A stretch of DNA of 64,000 nt from JBBDWJ01 sp963824095 (GTDB taxonomy: Bacteria; Acidobacteriota; Terriglobia; Bryobacterales; UBA6623), in assembly GCA_963824095.1 (NCBI GenBank), contig CAWGNS010000008.1, positions 2,728,001 through 2,792,000 of the forward strand, written 5' to 3'. The notes below the pieces were generated by a model. The model did not search any database and was not told the origin of the DNA. It saw only the letters and a program-made list of their open reading frames with translations. The position numbers and the translations under genes are program-made. Shown here piece after piece: positions 1 to 8,656 of the stretch. Positions within the stretch are counted from its first letter, which is position 1. Each line of letters starts with the position of its first letter.

Positions 1-2564
1 ACGGCATAAGGCAACTGGCGGTACCAGGCATACGCGCAGTAAACGTAAAGCCCTTTGCCGTATTTCGCCACCAGCCAGCCGCCGCGCTGAGGTTCCTGCC
101 CCGTATCGTGCGTCGACAGAAGGGGCTTGTAGGCCGGGTCCCAGCTCTCCAGAAACTTCGAGCCGCGCTGTTCGACCCAACCGTCGAAGTCCTTCACGGT
201 GATCCGGTTGGGTGTGGTGAAGACCGGGTCTTGCGGATCGAGGATCTCCACCGGCGAATCCTGCTCGCTGACCTCCTCGGGGCGCTGGCCCATCACGTAG
301 GGGTAGGGGCCGTAGTTGTGATCGTATTCGGGCGTGTTGTACTGCACCACCAGCACGCCGCCGTTTTTGACGTACTCCAGCAGGCGCGCGTTGTAAGTCG
401 GAACGTCCTGGCGCGCGGCATAGGCGCGGATACCCAGCAGAATCGTGTCGTACTGCGACAGATCGCCCGAAGCCAGCGCGGCCGTATCGAGCAACTCCAC
501 CCGGGCACCGAGCTGCCCGAGGGTCTGCGGAACATCGTCCCCGGTGCCCATCACGTATCCGACGCGCAGCCCCGGGGCCATCTTCACGTCGATGACGCGG
601 ATGGTGTGCCGGGCGGCATGCGAAAGATAGACCGCCGGCAGGCCAGGATAGCTGATCGGCTCGAAGCTGGCGCTGTATTCGTGCCCGCCCGATGCCGCCA
701 CCGCCTCGAGCGGATAGTCCCCCACCGCGGCGCCGGCCGGGGCCTTGGCGGTGAATCGGAAATCGCGCTCCTCGCCTTCTTTTTCGAAGGCGAACTCCGC
801 CGACTCGGGCTCGCTACTCCAACCCGGGGGCAGCTTGACCCGCAGAACCCCACGCGAACCGTGACTGGCGTTGTTGCGGACGACAACCGCAACAGAATAG
901 TTGCGGCCGCCCAGCGGCAGAACGCCCGCTTCGGTGGGCATGCGCACCGCGACCGCCGGGCCGACCACCAGCGTCCGGCGGTGCTGCACACCGATCGTAT
1001 CGACGAAGCTCGTCTGCACGTCCTGTTCGACGCTCGCCTCGACGCCCGCCACCGTGTAGGTCGCTCGCGCGCGCAGCGGCGCCGCCGGCAGCGGCTTGCC
1101 GAACGGTTTCGCATCCGGGGCGTATTGGTAATGCACATCCCAAACCGAGTCGCGGCTCCAGTAGGCCTTGGTCGGCGGCGCGTCGGCGGCGACGGTGACG
1201 CGATAGCGATTTTCGCCCGCCGCCTCCACCTTCCAGCCTGGCGGCGCGATCAGTTCGGTCTTGCTCAAGGCCGCCTTATTCGCAGCCGCTGCCGCGCCGG
1301 CCGCCGCGAAGAAATCGCAGCTCACCTCGAAGGTCTGGCCCGGAACCGCGACTTGAAACGTCTCGACCGGTTGGAAAGAAGCAAACGGCCCGGACGGGGC
1401 ATGTTCGGGGGCGACCAGGGCGTCAAACGTGATGCCCAGAGCCTGCCCGAGCGCGAGCAGAAACTGGCGTTCCTTGATCTGCAGGTCCAGCGAGTCGTTC
1501 GACTGAAGTAGCTTGCGCACCGCTGCCAACCCCGCGGCCAGTGCGGGCGCCGCAGCTGCCGGGTCGGAGGGTGAAAAGCGCGCCCGCGCTTCCTGGACGT
1601 GCTTTTCAATCTCGGGATACTGCCCGATCGAAACATCCAGGCGATCGAAAAAACCGTTCTCCTTGTCGGGCATTCCCACCTGCGACGCCAGCAGCTTGTA
1701 GTACCGCACGGCGGGTCCGGGGCCGAGGATTCCTGATCCCGAACCTTGCGAGCGCTGGAAGCGCAGGCCCTCCCGCGCCATCTGCGCATAGCTGCGGCCC
1801 AGCATCGCGTCGTAAGCGCCGGCGTCGACCGCAACCGTCCAGTCCTCGTCCTCGCGCCGGTTGTCGGCGTAAAGCTTCAACGGCTGCCAGGGTTGCAGCC
1901 CCTCGCTGGCGAGCTCGGGAAAACGCGACGGATCGCCGGCCGCCTTGTAGGCTTCCTGCGCGATCAGGCCCGCCGCCTGATGCTGTCCATGGCCGTCGCG
2001 TGGACCACCGCGAAAACGCGCCAGAATGATTTGCGGTTTGGTGGCACGGATGATTCGGACGAAGTCGCGCAAAATCTCTTCGCGGTCCCAGGTGCGCAGC
2101 GCCTCGTCGAGGTTCTTCGAGAAGCCATAGTCCGCATAGCGGCTGAAGCGGACCTGGGCGCCGTAGTATTGCGCCGCCTTGCCCAGCTCGAGTGTCCGCA
2201 GCGCGCCAAGGCCGTCGAAGAAATCGCCGGTGACCAGGTTGGCGCCTGATTCGCCGCGCGTGATGGCGGCCAAGGTCACTTCCGCGCCATCCCCGCGGCT
2301 CAACAGAGTCAGCGTGCCGCCGTCTTCGTCATCGGGGTGAGCCGTCACGTGCATCACGCGCGCCGTGGTGCTGAGTTTTTTCAGCGTCTGCCACAGGCCG
2401 ACAGCGCCAAGGTCTTCCTGAAGAGGTTCGGCCGCCGAAAGCGGGGCAACCGCTACCAGTGTCGCCACAATAACGGCCGCCAGCACGACTGCAGTGCAAT
2501 ACGCTCGCGGTGTTGCACGACACTTCGAAAGAGGACGGAAAACACCCCAGCCGGATAACATCAT
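1..2564 (-). CDS. Large secreted PIG-L family deacetylase, 3' end beyond window
   Basis: An open frame of about 854 codons runs leftward from ATG 2564 (or the adjacent ATG 2561) and leaves the window without a stop. Residues 20-45 form a hydrophobic export signal ending near LSAAEP. A PIG-L/LmbE domain follows, with the zinc motif AHPDDE at residues 75-80 and a second cluster PRDGHGQHQ near 189-196; family members hydrolyse N-acetyl groups of sugar amides. Around residues 500-580 lies a beta-rich stretch (VRNNASHGSRGVLRVKLPPG) resembling NPCBM-associated NEW3 domains. The end looks like a ThuA/GATase-like fold (YDTILLGIRAYAA, KNGGVLVVQYNTP). The domain calls are from memory of families; the actual substrate is unknown. 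No frameshift is seen. Confidence 0.85.
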   Translation of the reverse strand, partial: MMLSGWGVFRPLSKCRATPRAYCTAVVLAAVIVATLVAVAPLSAAEPLQEDLGAVGLWQTLKKLSTTARVMHVTAHPDDEDGGTLTLLSRGDGAEVTLAAITRGESGANLVTGDFFDGLGALRTLELGKAAQYYGAQVRFSRYADYGFSKNLDEALRTWDREEILRDFVRIIRATKPQIILARFRGGPRDGHGQHQAAGLIAQEAYKAAGDPSRFPELASEGLQPWQPLKLYADNRREDEDWTVAVDAGAYDAMLGRSYAQMAREGLRFQRSQGSGSGILGPGPAVRYYKLLASQVGMPDKENGFFDRLDVSIGQYPEIEKHVQEARARFSPSDPAAAAPALAAGLAAVRKLLQSNDSLDLQIKERQFLLALGQALGITFDALVAPEHAPSGPFASFQPVETFQVAVPGQTFEVSCDFFAAAGAAAAANKAALSKTELIAPPGWKVEAAGENRYRVTVAADAPPTKAYWSRDSVWDVHYQYAPDAKPFGKPLPAAPLRARATYTVAGVEASVEQDVQTSFVDTIGVQHRRTLVVGPAVAVRMPTEAGVLPLGGRNYSVAVVVRNNASHGSRGVLRVKLPPGWSSEPESAEFAFEKEGEERDFRFTAKAPAGAAVGDYPLEAVAASGGHEYSASFEPISYPGLPAVYLSHAARHTIRVIDVKMAPGLRVGYVMGTGDDVPQTLGQLGARVELLDTAALASGDLSQYDTILLGIRAYAARQDVPTYNARLLEYVKNGGVLVVQYNTPEYDHNYGPYPYVMGQRPEEVSEQDSPVEILDPQDPVFTTPNRITVKDFDGWVEQRGSKFLESWDPAYKPLLSTHDTGQEPQRGGWLVAKYGKGLYVYCAYAWYRQLPYA

Positions 2565-2622
2565 GGGACACATTATCCCCAGTTTCGAGCCAGATCTGCG
2601 GCCGCGCTGAGTCACAGCCGTG

Positions 2623-2644
2623 GCACAGGCAATCCTGCCTGCGC
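2623..2644. repeat. Short palindrome, GCACAGGCA-4-TGCCTGCGC
   Basis: Nine-base arms around a 4-base loop (ATCC), with one mismatch. It lies in the divergent gap between the PIG-L gene and the small membrane protein. It is nearly identical in sequence and design to a perfect copy at 51492-51513, so it looks like an interspersed element rather than a local operator. Confidence 0.5.
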
Positions 2645-2713
2645 TGCCTCCCAGAATGGTGCATCGCCCGGGCCAATGCGGCCGGCCGACCCATCGTTTA
2701 CGATGCGAGAAGC

Positions 2714-3091
2714 ATGCCTCTCCTTCCACCACCCCGGGCTGTGCTCGCGCGGCTGGCTGTATTCTTCGGCGCGGCGACCGTCACTTCGCTGTTGTTCATC
2801 AATTTCTGCCACCTGGTATTCCAGTGCGGCTGCCGCTCGTGGTGGGCCGGCGCGGCCGACTCCTGCAACATCCACATGGCCGGCGTGCCGCATTGTCCAT
2901 GGTGCGCATCGGGGGGCTTTGCCGGATATGCTGCGTTCGGCGTGATCGTCGCCGCTCAGGCGCTTGTTGCATTTTGGCCCGGAACGGCGGGCATCACCGG
3001 GCGTTTGTTCGGAGCCCTATTGGCTTTCCCGGTGGTCGGAGGGATCGCAGCGGTCGTGTCAGGGTTAGTGAGTGGATACTGGTGGGGATAG
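2714..3091 (+). CDS. Small cysteine-rich membrane protein, unknown function
   Basis: A 125-residue protein. ATG 2714 is chosen because the preceding in-frame sequence is basic and unstructured. It has three hydrophobic segments (about residues 8-30, 52-75 and 88-122). Between the first two is a hydrophilic loop with six cysteines (FC, QCGC, SC, HCPWC) plus two histidines and several tryptophans, suggesting metal binding or disulfides on one membrane face. I do not recognise the family. It is divergent from the PIG-L gene and convergent with the next small zinc-ribbon gene. No strong ribosome binding site is seen. Confidence 0.5.
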   Translation: MPLLPPPRAVLARLAVFFGAATVTSLLFINFCHLVFQCGCRSWWAGAADSCNIHMAGVPHCPWCASGGFAGYAAFGVIVAAQALVAFWPGTAGITGRLFGALLAFPVVGGIAAVVSGLVSGYWWG

Positions 3092-3123
3092 GCGATACGG
3101 CCGCAGCCCACGATCCACGACGT

Positions 3124-3384
3124 TCACTTACTTTTTTTGGAGTTGGTTTCCGAGTTCCCCGCCGTAGGAATTTTCGCGAGCACCGCCGCGAACAGGTCCG
3201 CCTTCTCGTTGGGTTTCTTCCGGGCGGCCGCTTTGGCGTGACGGTATTTGTGCTCGTTGTAGCAGGTGCGGCACTGCACCTTGGACGCAATTTCGTCAAC
3301 GATCGAGACCACGGAGTGATTCGTGATCAACCTGCACTTGCTGCAGTAGTCGTCGATGATGTCGCCAAGGCGCAACTCGGACAT
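3124..3384 (-). CDS. Small zinc-ribbon-like protein, unknown function
   Basis: An 86-residue cytoplasmic protein with paired CxxC motifs at C14/C17 and C38/C41, 20 residues apart, typical of a structural zinc ribbon. The C-terminal third is Lys/Ala-rich (KAAARKKPNEK), which would suit nucleic-acid contact. Its start is preceded by a purine-rich GAGGTCACCTCC stretch that can serve as ribosome binding site. It is probably a conserved acidobacterial hypothetical; the function is not inferable from context. It may share a transcript with the small genes to either side, but no operon signal is clear. Confidence 0.6.
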   Translation of the reverse strand: MSELRLGDIIDDYCSKCRLITNHSVVSIVDEIASKVQCRTCYNEHKYRHAKAAARKKPNEKADLFAAVLAKIPTAGNSETNSKKSK

Positions 3385-3468
3385 GGAGGTGACCTCTGAA
3401 CCGCCCGGGGGAAGACCACATTATCTCACACGGCGCAAGGGCCGCCGCACGTTTTTGCGTGAGAACGG

Positions 3469-3537
3469 GCGATTTCTTGGCCGCCGGCCCGCGAAATCGC
3501 TTCCCGAACCACCCAGGAAATCGCTTCGCGGCAAACC
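3469..3537. repeat. Compound intergenic repeat with GAAATCGC arms
   Basis: GCGATTTC (3469-3476) and GAAATCGC (3493-3500) form an inverted repeat enclosing a small GGCC-GCC-GGCC palindrome. A third GAAATCGC copy sits at 3517-3524. The right part, AATCGCTTCGCGGCAAACC (3519-3537), matches 63908-63926 at 18 of 19 positions. It lies in the gap between two minus-strand genes and looks like a REP-type element. Confidence 0.5.
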
Positions 3538-3595
3538 GGCCATCGCGCTTCCGAGGAGGGGCTTCCAAAGGGGAGCGGCGTGTGGGGAGCGCGGC

Positions 3596-4957
3596 CTAGT
3601 TTTTCGACAGGCAGTAGAGATAATCGGCCGTACGCAGAAAGATCTCGTTTCCGACCGCTACCGGGCTGGCCAGCGTGTGGCTGTCGAGGCGATTGACGGC
3701 AAGCACCTTGAACTCGTCCCCGGCTTGCAGCACCGTCGTCGCGCCGTCTTCGTTGGTGGCATACAGCCTGCCGTCGGCGAGCAGCGGCGACGCGCTGTAG
3801 GTGCCCGGCTCGATGCGCTGCCGGTCCCAGATGGTCGCGCCCGTCTTGGCGTCGAAGCAGACTACGATCCCGCGGTCGCTCACCACGTAGATTCTCTTGC
3901 CGTCGCTGGTCGGCGTCGGAACGTCGGAGCCCAGGTTGTTTTTCCAAAGCAGGTTGGTCGAGGTAATGTCTCCGTGGCCGCCGGCGCGGAAGGCGATGAA
4001 CGGCTTGCCGCGCGTGCTGGTGGTGTAGACGGCGTCGTCCACCACCAGGGAAGAAGCGATGGTGCGGTAGAAGCGCTCCTGGTGCGGATTGAAACCGCCC
4101 ATGCGCCAGATCTCCTGGCCGGTTTCGAGATCGTGGCCCGTTACGTAGTCGCCGCCCGAGACAACCAGTTGCAGCTTGCCCTCGACGCGCACCAGCGTCG
4201 GCGTCGAGTAGCTGTCGGGCGATTCAAACTGCGCGTCGGTGGGGCGAACCACCTTCCACACCGTCTTGCCGGTTCTTTTGTCCACCGCGAACACGTAAGA
4301 GGGCGCGTCGGTTCGCTTGCCGTGAAGCACCTGGACGTAGAGGCGATTGCCGTGCAGCAACGGCGAGGACGCGTAGCCATGGCTGAGCCCGAATGGGCCG
4401 TAGTCCTCTTGGATATCGCGCCGCCAGACGATGTTGCCTTCGTAGTCGAGGCAGGTCAAAATCCCGACGCCGGTCATGATCCAGACATGGACTCCGTCGG
4501 TGACCGGCGAAGGCGACGCCATGTTCTGCTTGCGGTAGATGCGGTTGCCGTGGCTCACCGCTTTCTGCCAGCGGATACTGCCGTCGCTACGGTTGACGGC
4601 GAGCAACAGAATCTTGTCGGGCTGCCCCGACGAAATGTGCGCATCGTCGATGTCGCGCGACGACGATGGACGGTCCGAGCGGTAGATTCTCGGCTCGTGG
4701 AACCCCTGTTCGGCCGAGGTGACAAAGACAGTGTTCTCCCAAACAATCGGTGTGGCCGCGCTCCAACTGGGCAACTCCGCCCGCCACTTCACGTTTTGGG
4801 AGGGGCCCCAGGTCAACGGAAGATCTTTCGCGGTCGGGTTGGAGCCGTCCAAATGCGGCCCGCGCCATTGCGGCCAACTCGACACGCTCCCGCCACCCAT
4901 CAGGGCCGTGGCGGCCGCCACCAACACGATTCCAGCAAGTTGAAAAGACTTTTTCAC
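3596..4957 (-). CDS. Secreted PQQ-like beta-propeller protein
   Basis: About 453 residues from GTG 4957; a longer frame reaches 5002 but lacks a sensible N-terminus. The GTG start gives KKSFQL plus a hydrophobic signal peptide, after which the mature protein begins SWPQWRGP, the usual opening of acidobacterial and planctomycete BamB/PQQ-type propellers. Repeated blades show AVNRSDGSIRW, AVDKRTGKTVW and CFDAKTGATIWD, the DxxTGxxxW signature of PQQ repeats, in about seven blades. It is likely periplasmic. Many such proteins do not bind PQQ and act as scaffolds; enzyme activity is not shown. It stands alone, divergent from argC. Confidence 0.85.
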   Translation of the reverse strand: MKKSFQLAGIVLVAAATALMGGGSVSSWPQWRGPHLDGSNPTAKDLPLTWGPSQNVKWRAELPSWSAATPIVWENTVFVTSAEQGFHEPRIYRSDRPSSSRDIDDAHISSGQPDKILLLAVNRSDGSIRWQKAVSHGNRIYRKQNMASPSPVTDGVHVWIMTGVGILTCLDYEGNIVWRRDIQEDYGPFGLSHGYASSPLLHGNRLYVQVLHGKRTDAPSYVFAVDKRTGKTVWKVVRPTDAQFESPDSYSTPTLVRVEGKLQLVVSGGDYVTGHDLETGQEIWRMGGFNPHQERFYRTIASSLVVDDAVYTTSTRGKPFIAFRAGGHGDITSTNLLWKNNLGSDVPTPTSDGKRIYVVSDRGIVVCFDAKTGATIWDRQRIEPGTYSASPLLADGRLYATNEDGATTVLQAGDEFKVLAVNRLDSHTLASPVAVGNEIFLRTADYLYCLSKN

Positions 4958-5046
4958 TCGATTTCGCTGCTCGGGCGCCGTTGGGTGGGGGCATGATAAC
5001 ACAGCCCCGCAACCTCGCCCCTTGTTGAAGTGGCGCTGCCGGCACC

Positions 5047-5081
5047 CCTCAGGTTTCTCTCATTTGTGAGCGTCCCTGAGG
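5047..5081. other. Inverted repeat in the argC leader region
   Basis: CCTCAGG (5047-5053) pairs with CCTGAGG (5075-5081), with a smaller inner CTCA/TGAG pairing. It lies about 170 bases upstream of argC in the divergent gap. It could be an operator or leader hairpin. It does not match the ARG box consensus, and no T-tract follows, so it is not an obvious terminator. Confidence 0.3.
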
Positions 5082-5253
5082 CACATCTGGGGCATGTTCC
5101 TTCGCCCGAAGACGCCGTCGCCCACCGGCGGGAGCATCTCCTGCCGAGCAAGGCCCCCGCCACCCATCCGGGGCCGCAAGGTTCCCCGCAACGCTGCCGC
5201 TAAAATGCTGCCTCTGTAGCCGTCCTGTTATCATCAAACGTTTAGGTGGATCG

Positions 5254-6264
5254 ATGGGCAAGCTCTTTCAGGTCGGCGTAGTTGGGTTCACGGGGTACAG
5301 TGGCGCCGAACTGTTGCGGATTTTGAGCCGCCACCCCAACGCCGAAGTGACTCTGCTCGAGCACCGCAGCGAATCGGCCGACGACTGGACCGTGAACGGC
5401 AACCGCTTGAAACGGCGTCCCCTGGCGCCCGAGAAGCTGAAAAATTCCGGCCTCGACGTCCTGCTTCTCGCCACCGCGCCCGAGGTTTCGATGGATCTGG
5501 TGCCGGCGGCGTTCGCGGCCGGCGTCAAAGTAGTCGACCTGAGCGGCGCTTTCCGCTTGCGCACCGCCGACAACTTCCAGCGTTGGTACGGGTTGGAGCA
5601 CAAACGCCCTGATCTGCTCGTCGAGGCGGTTTACGGGCTGCCCGAATTCTTTCGCTCGGTGACCAAGGTGGCGCGGCTGGTGTCGAACCCCGGCTGCTAT
5701 CCCACCGCGGCGAACCTCGCTTTGCGTCCCTTGGTGATGGGCGGCGTGCTCGATCATAAGGCCGGCATCATCTGCGACGCCAAGTCGGGCGTGAGCGGCG
5801 CGGGTAAGAAGGCCTCCGGCAAGACGCATTTTTCGGCGGTGACCGAAAACCTCTCCGCCTATGCCGTGCTGACGCATCGCCACGTGCCCGAGGTGCTGTT
5901 GACTTCGGATCTCGAGGAGAAGGAGTTCAGCTTCACGGCGCAGCTTCTGCCGGTGCACCGCGGAATTCTCGAGACGATCTATGCGCGGGCCCGCAAGGGC
6001 GCTACGCGCAAGGACTTCGAGGAGATCTACCGCAAGGCCTACGGCAAAGAGCCTTTCGTCCGCGTCTATCCCGAAGGGAAGTTTCCGTCGCTGCAGTCGG
6101 TGGCTTACACCAACTACTGCGACCTCGGGATTCAACTCGACGCCAAGACGCGCCGGGTCGTGATCGTGGCCGCAATCGATAACCTGGTGAAGGGGGCGGC
6201 GGGCCAGGCCGTGCAAAACATGAACCTGATGTTGGGTGTTCCCGAGACAACCGCGCTGCTCTAG
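5254..6264 (+). CDS. argC: N-acetyl-gamma-glutamyl-phosphate reductase
   Basis: A 336-residue cytoplasmic enzyme catalysing NADPH-dependent reduction of N-acetylglutamyl phosphate in arginine synthesis. The N-terminal Rossmann motif VGVVGFTGYSGAELLR is characteristic. The catalytic cysteine lies in VSNPGCYPTAANLAL (about residues 146-160), and the HRHVPEV histidine motif lies near residue 210. Length is typical. ATG 5254 has an AGGTGG ribosome binding site at good spacing. argB follows in the same direction 143 bases on, so the two may form an arginine operon. No ornithine acetyltransferase or argD is in the window. Confidence 0.96.
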   Translation: MGKLFQVGVVGFTGYSGAELLRILSRHPNAEVTLLEHRSESADDWTVNGNRLKRRPLAPEKLKNSGLDVLLLATAPEVSMDLVPAAFAAGVKVVDLSGAFRLRTADNFQRWYGLEHKRPDLLVEAVYGLPEFFRSVTKVARLVSNPGCYPTAANLALRPLVMGGVLDHKAGIICDAKSGVSGAGKKASGKTHFSAVTENLSAYAVLTHRHVPEVLLTSDLEEKEFSFTAQLLPVHRGILETIYARARKGATRKDFEEIYRKAYGKEPFVRVYPEGKFPSLQSVAYTNYCDLGIQLDAKTRRVVIVAAIDNLVKGAAGQAVQNMNLMLGVPETTALL

Positions 6265-6280
6265 CCGCGGCAACGGCTAG
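6261..6280 (+). other. Stem-loop overlapping the argC stop codon
   Basis: CTAGCCG and CGGCTAG form a perfect 7-bp stem with a 6-base loop; the stop codon TAG is inside the left arm. No U-tract follows, so it is more likely a processing or stability element between argC and argB than a terminator. Confidence 0.3.
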
Positions 6281-6407
6281 CGCACGGGAGAGTCGGCGGG
6301 CTCCAGCCCGGCCGCGCTGCCTCTCGGGTCGTGTGACGTATCCACGGCAAAACCCGAACTCCTCGCCACAAACCACCTCTCGATCGCCTGTTGGGGAAGA
6401 TACTCTC

Positions 6408-7184
6408 GTGAAACTGCTCATCAAGGTTGGCGGAACGCTGATCGACTCCGCCGATAGCCGCTACCTCCTGTCACTCCAGATCGCCGCCCAGGCCAACAAG
6501 GGCCATCGCACGGTGGTGGTCCACGGCGGCGGCAAGCAGCTCAGCCGCTACCTGGAAACGCGCGGGTTTTCCAGTGAATTTCGCGGCGGACTTCGCGTGA
6601 CGCCGCCCGAGATCCTCGAAGCCGTGGTGCGCGTGCTGGCCGGCGGCGTCAATCACGATTTTGTGGCCGACCTGCAGCAGGCGGGGGCGCGTGCCGTCGG
6701 CCTTTCGGGCATTGATTCCGGCCTTGTGCATGCCGTCCAGATGTCCCCCGAACTCGGCGCGGTGGGCTTGGTCGACCGCGTCGATACCGCGCTGCTCGAT
6801 TTGTTGACTACGCATGGCTACGTGCCGGCGGTGGCCTGTATCGCCGGCAGCCGCCTGGGGTCCGTCTTTAACGTCAACGCTGACCAGATGGCGGTGGCGT
6901 GCGCGGCGCACTACCTCGCCGACCGCTTGATCTTTCTCACCGACGTCGAAGGCGTTCTCGACGAAAACGGCGTCCGCCTGCCCCAACTGAGCTGCCGCGA
7001 GGCCGGCCTGCTCATCGAGCGCGGCGTGGCCAAGGGCGGCATGGAAGCCAAGCTGCGCGCGGCGACCGCCGCCGTGGCCCAAGGCATCCACGAAGTGCGT
7101 ATCGTCGCCGGTGCGCGGCCGAAGGTCCTGGAGCGCGTGCTGGCCGGCGAGGATGTCGGCACCGCGCTCGTCCGCGACCGCTGA
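6408..7184 (+). CDS. argB: Acetylglutamate kinase
   Basis: 258 residues from GTG 6408; an upstream in-frame ATG (6333) would add a Pro/Ser-rich tail not seen in the family. The start KLLIKVGGTLID is the canonical phosphate-binding opening of amino-acid kinases, VVVHGGGKQLSRYL binds the substrate, and FNVNADQMAVACA and KGGMEAKLRAA are the expected later motifs. It phosphorylates N-acetylglutamate, the step before ArgC. The GGGxxL substrate loop and catalytic lysines appear intact. The purine-rich GGGGAAGA ahead of the GTG supports this start. Confidence 0.95.
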   Translation: MKLLIKVGGTLIDSADSRYLLSLQIAAQANKGHRTVVVHGGGKQLSRYLETRGFSSEFRGGLRVTPPEILEAVVRVLAGGVNHDFVADLQQAGARAVGLSGIDSGLVHAVQMSPELGAVGLVDRVDTALLDLLTTHGYVPAVACIAGSRLGSVFNVNADQMAVACAAHYLADRLIFLTDVEGVLDENGVRLPQLSCREAGLLIERGVAKGGMEAKLRAATAAVAQGIHEVRIVAGARPKVLERVLAGEDVGTALVRDR

Positions 7185-7558
7185 GCACCGCCAAGCCGGA
7201 TTCGGCAACCTCCTTCCAGCAGAGTTTCGTTCCTCGCGGCGAGCCGTAGGGCGCCGTTGGCCGGACCCTTGTCTTGTGTAATCCAGTTTACTGTACGGCC
7301 CTTCGTCGAGTGTCGCGGTCGAATCTGTATTTTTAAGGAAAAGTCCTTGAAAAACCGCAGAAATGAGCTACCCCGCCCGCTCGCCGCGGCATCGGACCAG
7401 AGCGCCCGCCAGTCCCTCGTATCCGTTCCTTGACGGATGTGTTCTCTAATTATTGCCTTAATTTTTAGAATAAAACCACTTGCTATTTTTTCTAATAGTA
7501 TATAATTTCGATCACAACTCCGGCATGGAAGAGCTGGAAGCAGGGAAGGGAGAAGGAC
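7185..7558. other. Non-coding gap between argB and the MoeA-like gene
   Basis: 374 bases with no credible gene. The right half is unusually AT-rich for this genome. It contains an A/T-based inverted repeat around AAGGA-AAAG-TCCTT (7335-7348), flanked by T and A runs, and then a sigma70-like promoter (7480-7506). Confidence 0.6.
7480..7506 (+). promoter_or_regulatory. Putative sigma70 promoter of the molybdopterin/cobalt cluster
   Basis: TTGCTA (7480-7485) and a perfect TATAAT (7501-7506) are separated by 15 bases in an AT-rich island, about 50 bases ahead of the TTG start at 7559. The spacer is two bases shorter than ideal. It is the best promoter match seen in the window. Confidence 0.5.
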
Positions 7559-8533
7559 TTGAGGACCCAGGTAGTCGAACTCAATGAGGCGGTGGGGAGG
7601 CTGTTGACGGCCCCCATCTTTCAAAATGGATCGGGAAAGAAGCTGTTGGCCAAGGGCCACCTGATCCGCGAGGAGGATATCCGGTTGTTGCTCACGGTCG
7701 GGCAGCGCCAGGTGGTGGTGGCCCAACTGGACGAAAACGACATTCCCGAGGAAGAGGCGGCGCTCGCGGTGGCATCCGAGAGCGCCTGTGGCAGCATGGA
7801 AATTCACATGGCTGCCGGCGGCAGGGCCAACCTGGTCACTACCGAAGATAGCTGTTTACTCGTGGACGATAGTCTGCTCGAGGAGATCAACTCCTCCGGA
7901 TGCGTCACCCTGGCGACGCTCTCCAATCTGGCGTTTGCGGGAGCGGGCCAACGCGTGGCGACGGTCAAAACCGCGCCCTTCTCGGTGCCGCGGGACGAGT
8001 TTCAGCGGGTCACCCAACTCATCCGGCAGCGCGGCCCAATTCTGCAGGCGCGTCCCATCCGCGATCCCACCGTCGCCGTGCTGTATACCGACCCGCGCAA
8101 CGCCGAGCGCTCGCGGCTGCTGTTCGAAGGCATCATGAAAACCCGCCTGGACCGGCTGCACACCACGGCCACGTTCGCGCTTTCCGCGCTGGAGGAGGAA
8201 GCTACTGTGGCTCGGGGATTGGAGTGTCTGCTCCGCGCCCGCCCCACCTTGATTCTGGTCGCCTCGACCACCGCCCCTGCCGGTCCCGATGATGTGGTGG
8301 GCTGCGCGGTACGCCGCGTCGGCTGCCAACTCGAACGCTTCCTGGCTCCGGTCGAGCCCGGCAACCTGCTACTGCTCTGCTATGCGGGGGATACGCCGGT
8401 GGTTACCGCCCCCGGCTGCTTCCGTTCCCCCAAACCCAACGTGGTCGACCTGATCTTGCCGCCGTTGCTGGCGCGCTACCGCGTCACGGCGCGCGAGGTC
8501 GCGGCCCTGGGCCACGGGGGGCTGCTCCACTAA
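7559..8533 (+). CDS. MoeA-like molybdopterin-binding protein
   Basis: 324 residues from TTG 7559, supported by the GGGAGAAGGA ribosome binding site just upstream. The N-terminal part (VELNEAVGRLLTAPI, KGHLIREEDIRLLLTVGQ) matches MoeA-type domains. The C-terminal third (AGDTPVVTAPGCFRSP, PNVVDLILPPLLARYRV) matches the stand-alone molybdopterin-binding proteins that accompany molybdenum hydroxylases or formate dehydrogenases in other bacteria. It is shorter than true MoeA (about 400). It is probably a cytoplasmic cofactor-handling protein. A Co/Ni transporter follows, but no molybdoenzyme gene is nearby. Confidence 0.8.
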   Translation: MRTQVVELNEAVGRLLTAPIFQNGSGKKLLAKGHLIREEDIRLLLTVGQRQVVVAQLDENDIPEEEAALAVASESACGSMEIHMAAGGRANLVTTEDSCLLVDDSLLEEINSSGCVTLATLSNLAFAGAGQRVATVKTAPFSVPRDEFQRVTQLIRQRGPILQARPIRDPTVAVLYTDPRNAERSRLLFEGIMKTRLDRLHTTATFALSALEEEATVARGLECLLRARPTLILVASTTAPAGPDDVVGCAVRRVGCQLERFLAPVEPGNLLLLCYAGDTPVVTAPGCFRSPKPNVVDLILPPLLARYRVTAREVAALGHGGLLH

Positions 8534-8635
8534 CCAAACCGTAACCAGCCATCGGTGCGGCGAGTGATATCCTGCGGGAGTCGACCTCGTCCGGCAGCGG
8601 GCCCGTGATCCCCACGCTCGGCCCGCTGCCCGGTG

Positions 8636-8656
8636 GCACGATTGTCACGATCGTGC
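8636..8656 (+). promoter_or_regulatory. Candidate operator ahead of cbiM
   Basis: GCACGAT (8636-8642) and ATCGTGC (8650-8656) form a 7-bp dyad. The right part alone contains the perfect palindrome CACGATCGTG, and CACGAT is repeated directly. It ends 22 bases before the cbiM start. It does not fit the NikR dyad spacing or a cobalamin riboswitch. A 5-bp hairpin AGGCG-GACC-CGCCT immediately precedes the start codon and could mask it. Confidence 0.4.

Noticed and set aside
108..1511. Long plus-strand open frame of 467 codons
   Set aside because: It is antisense to the PIG-L gene, is Arg/Gly/Val-rich and shows no domain; the minus frame has the AHPDDE motif.
3356..4996. 546-codon plus-strand frame
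   Set aside because: Antisense to the PQQ propeller, Arg-rich without recognisable motifs; a GC-rich shadow frame.
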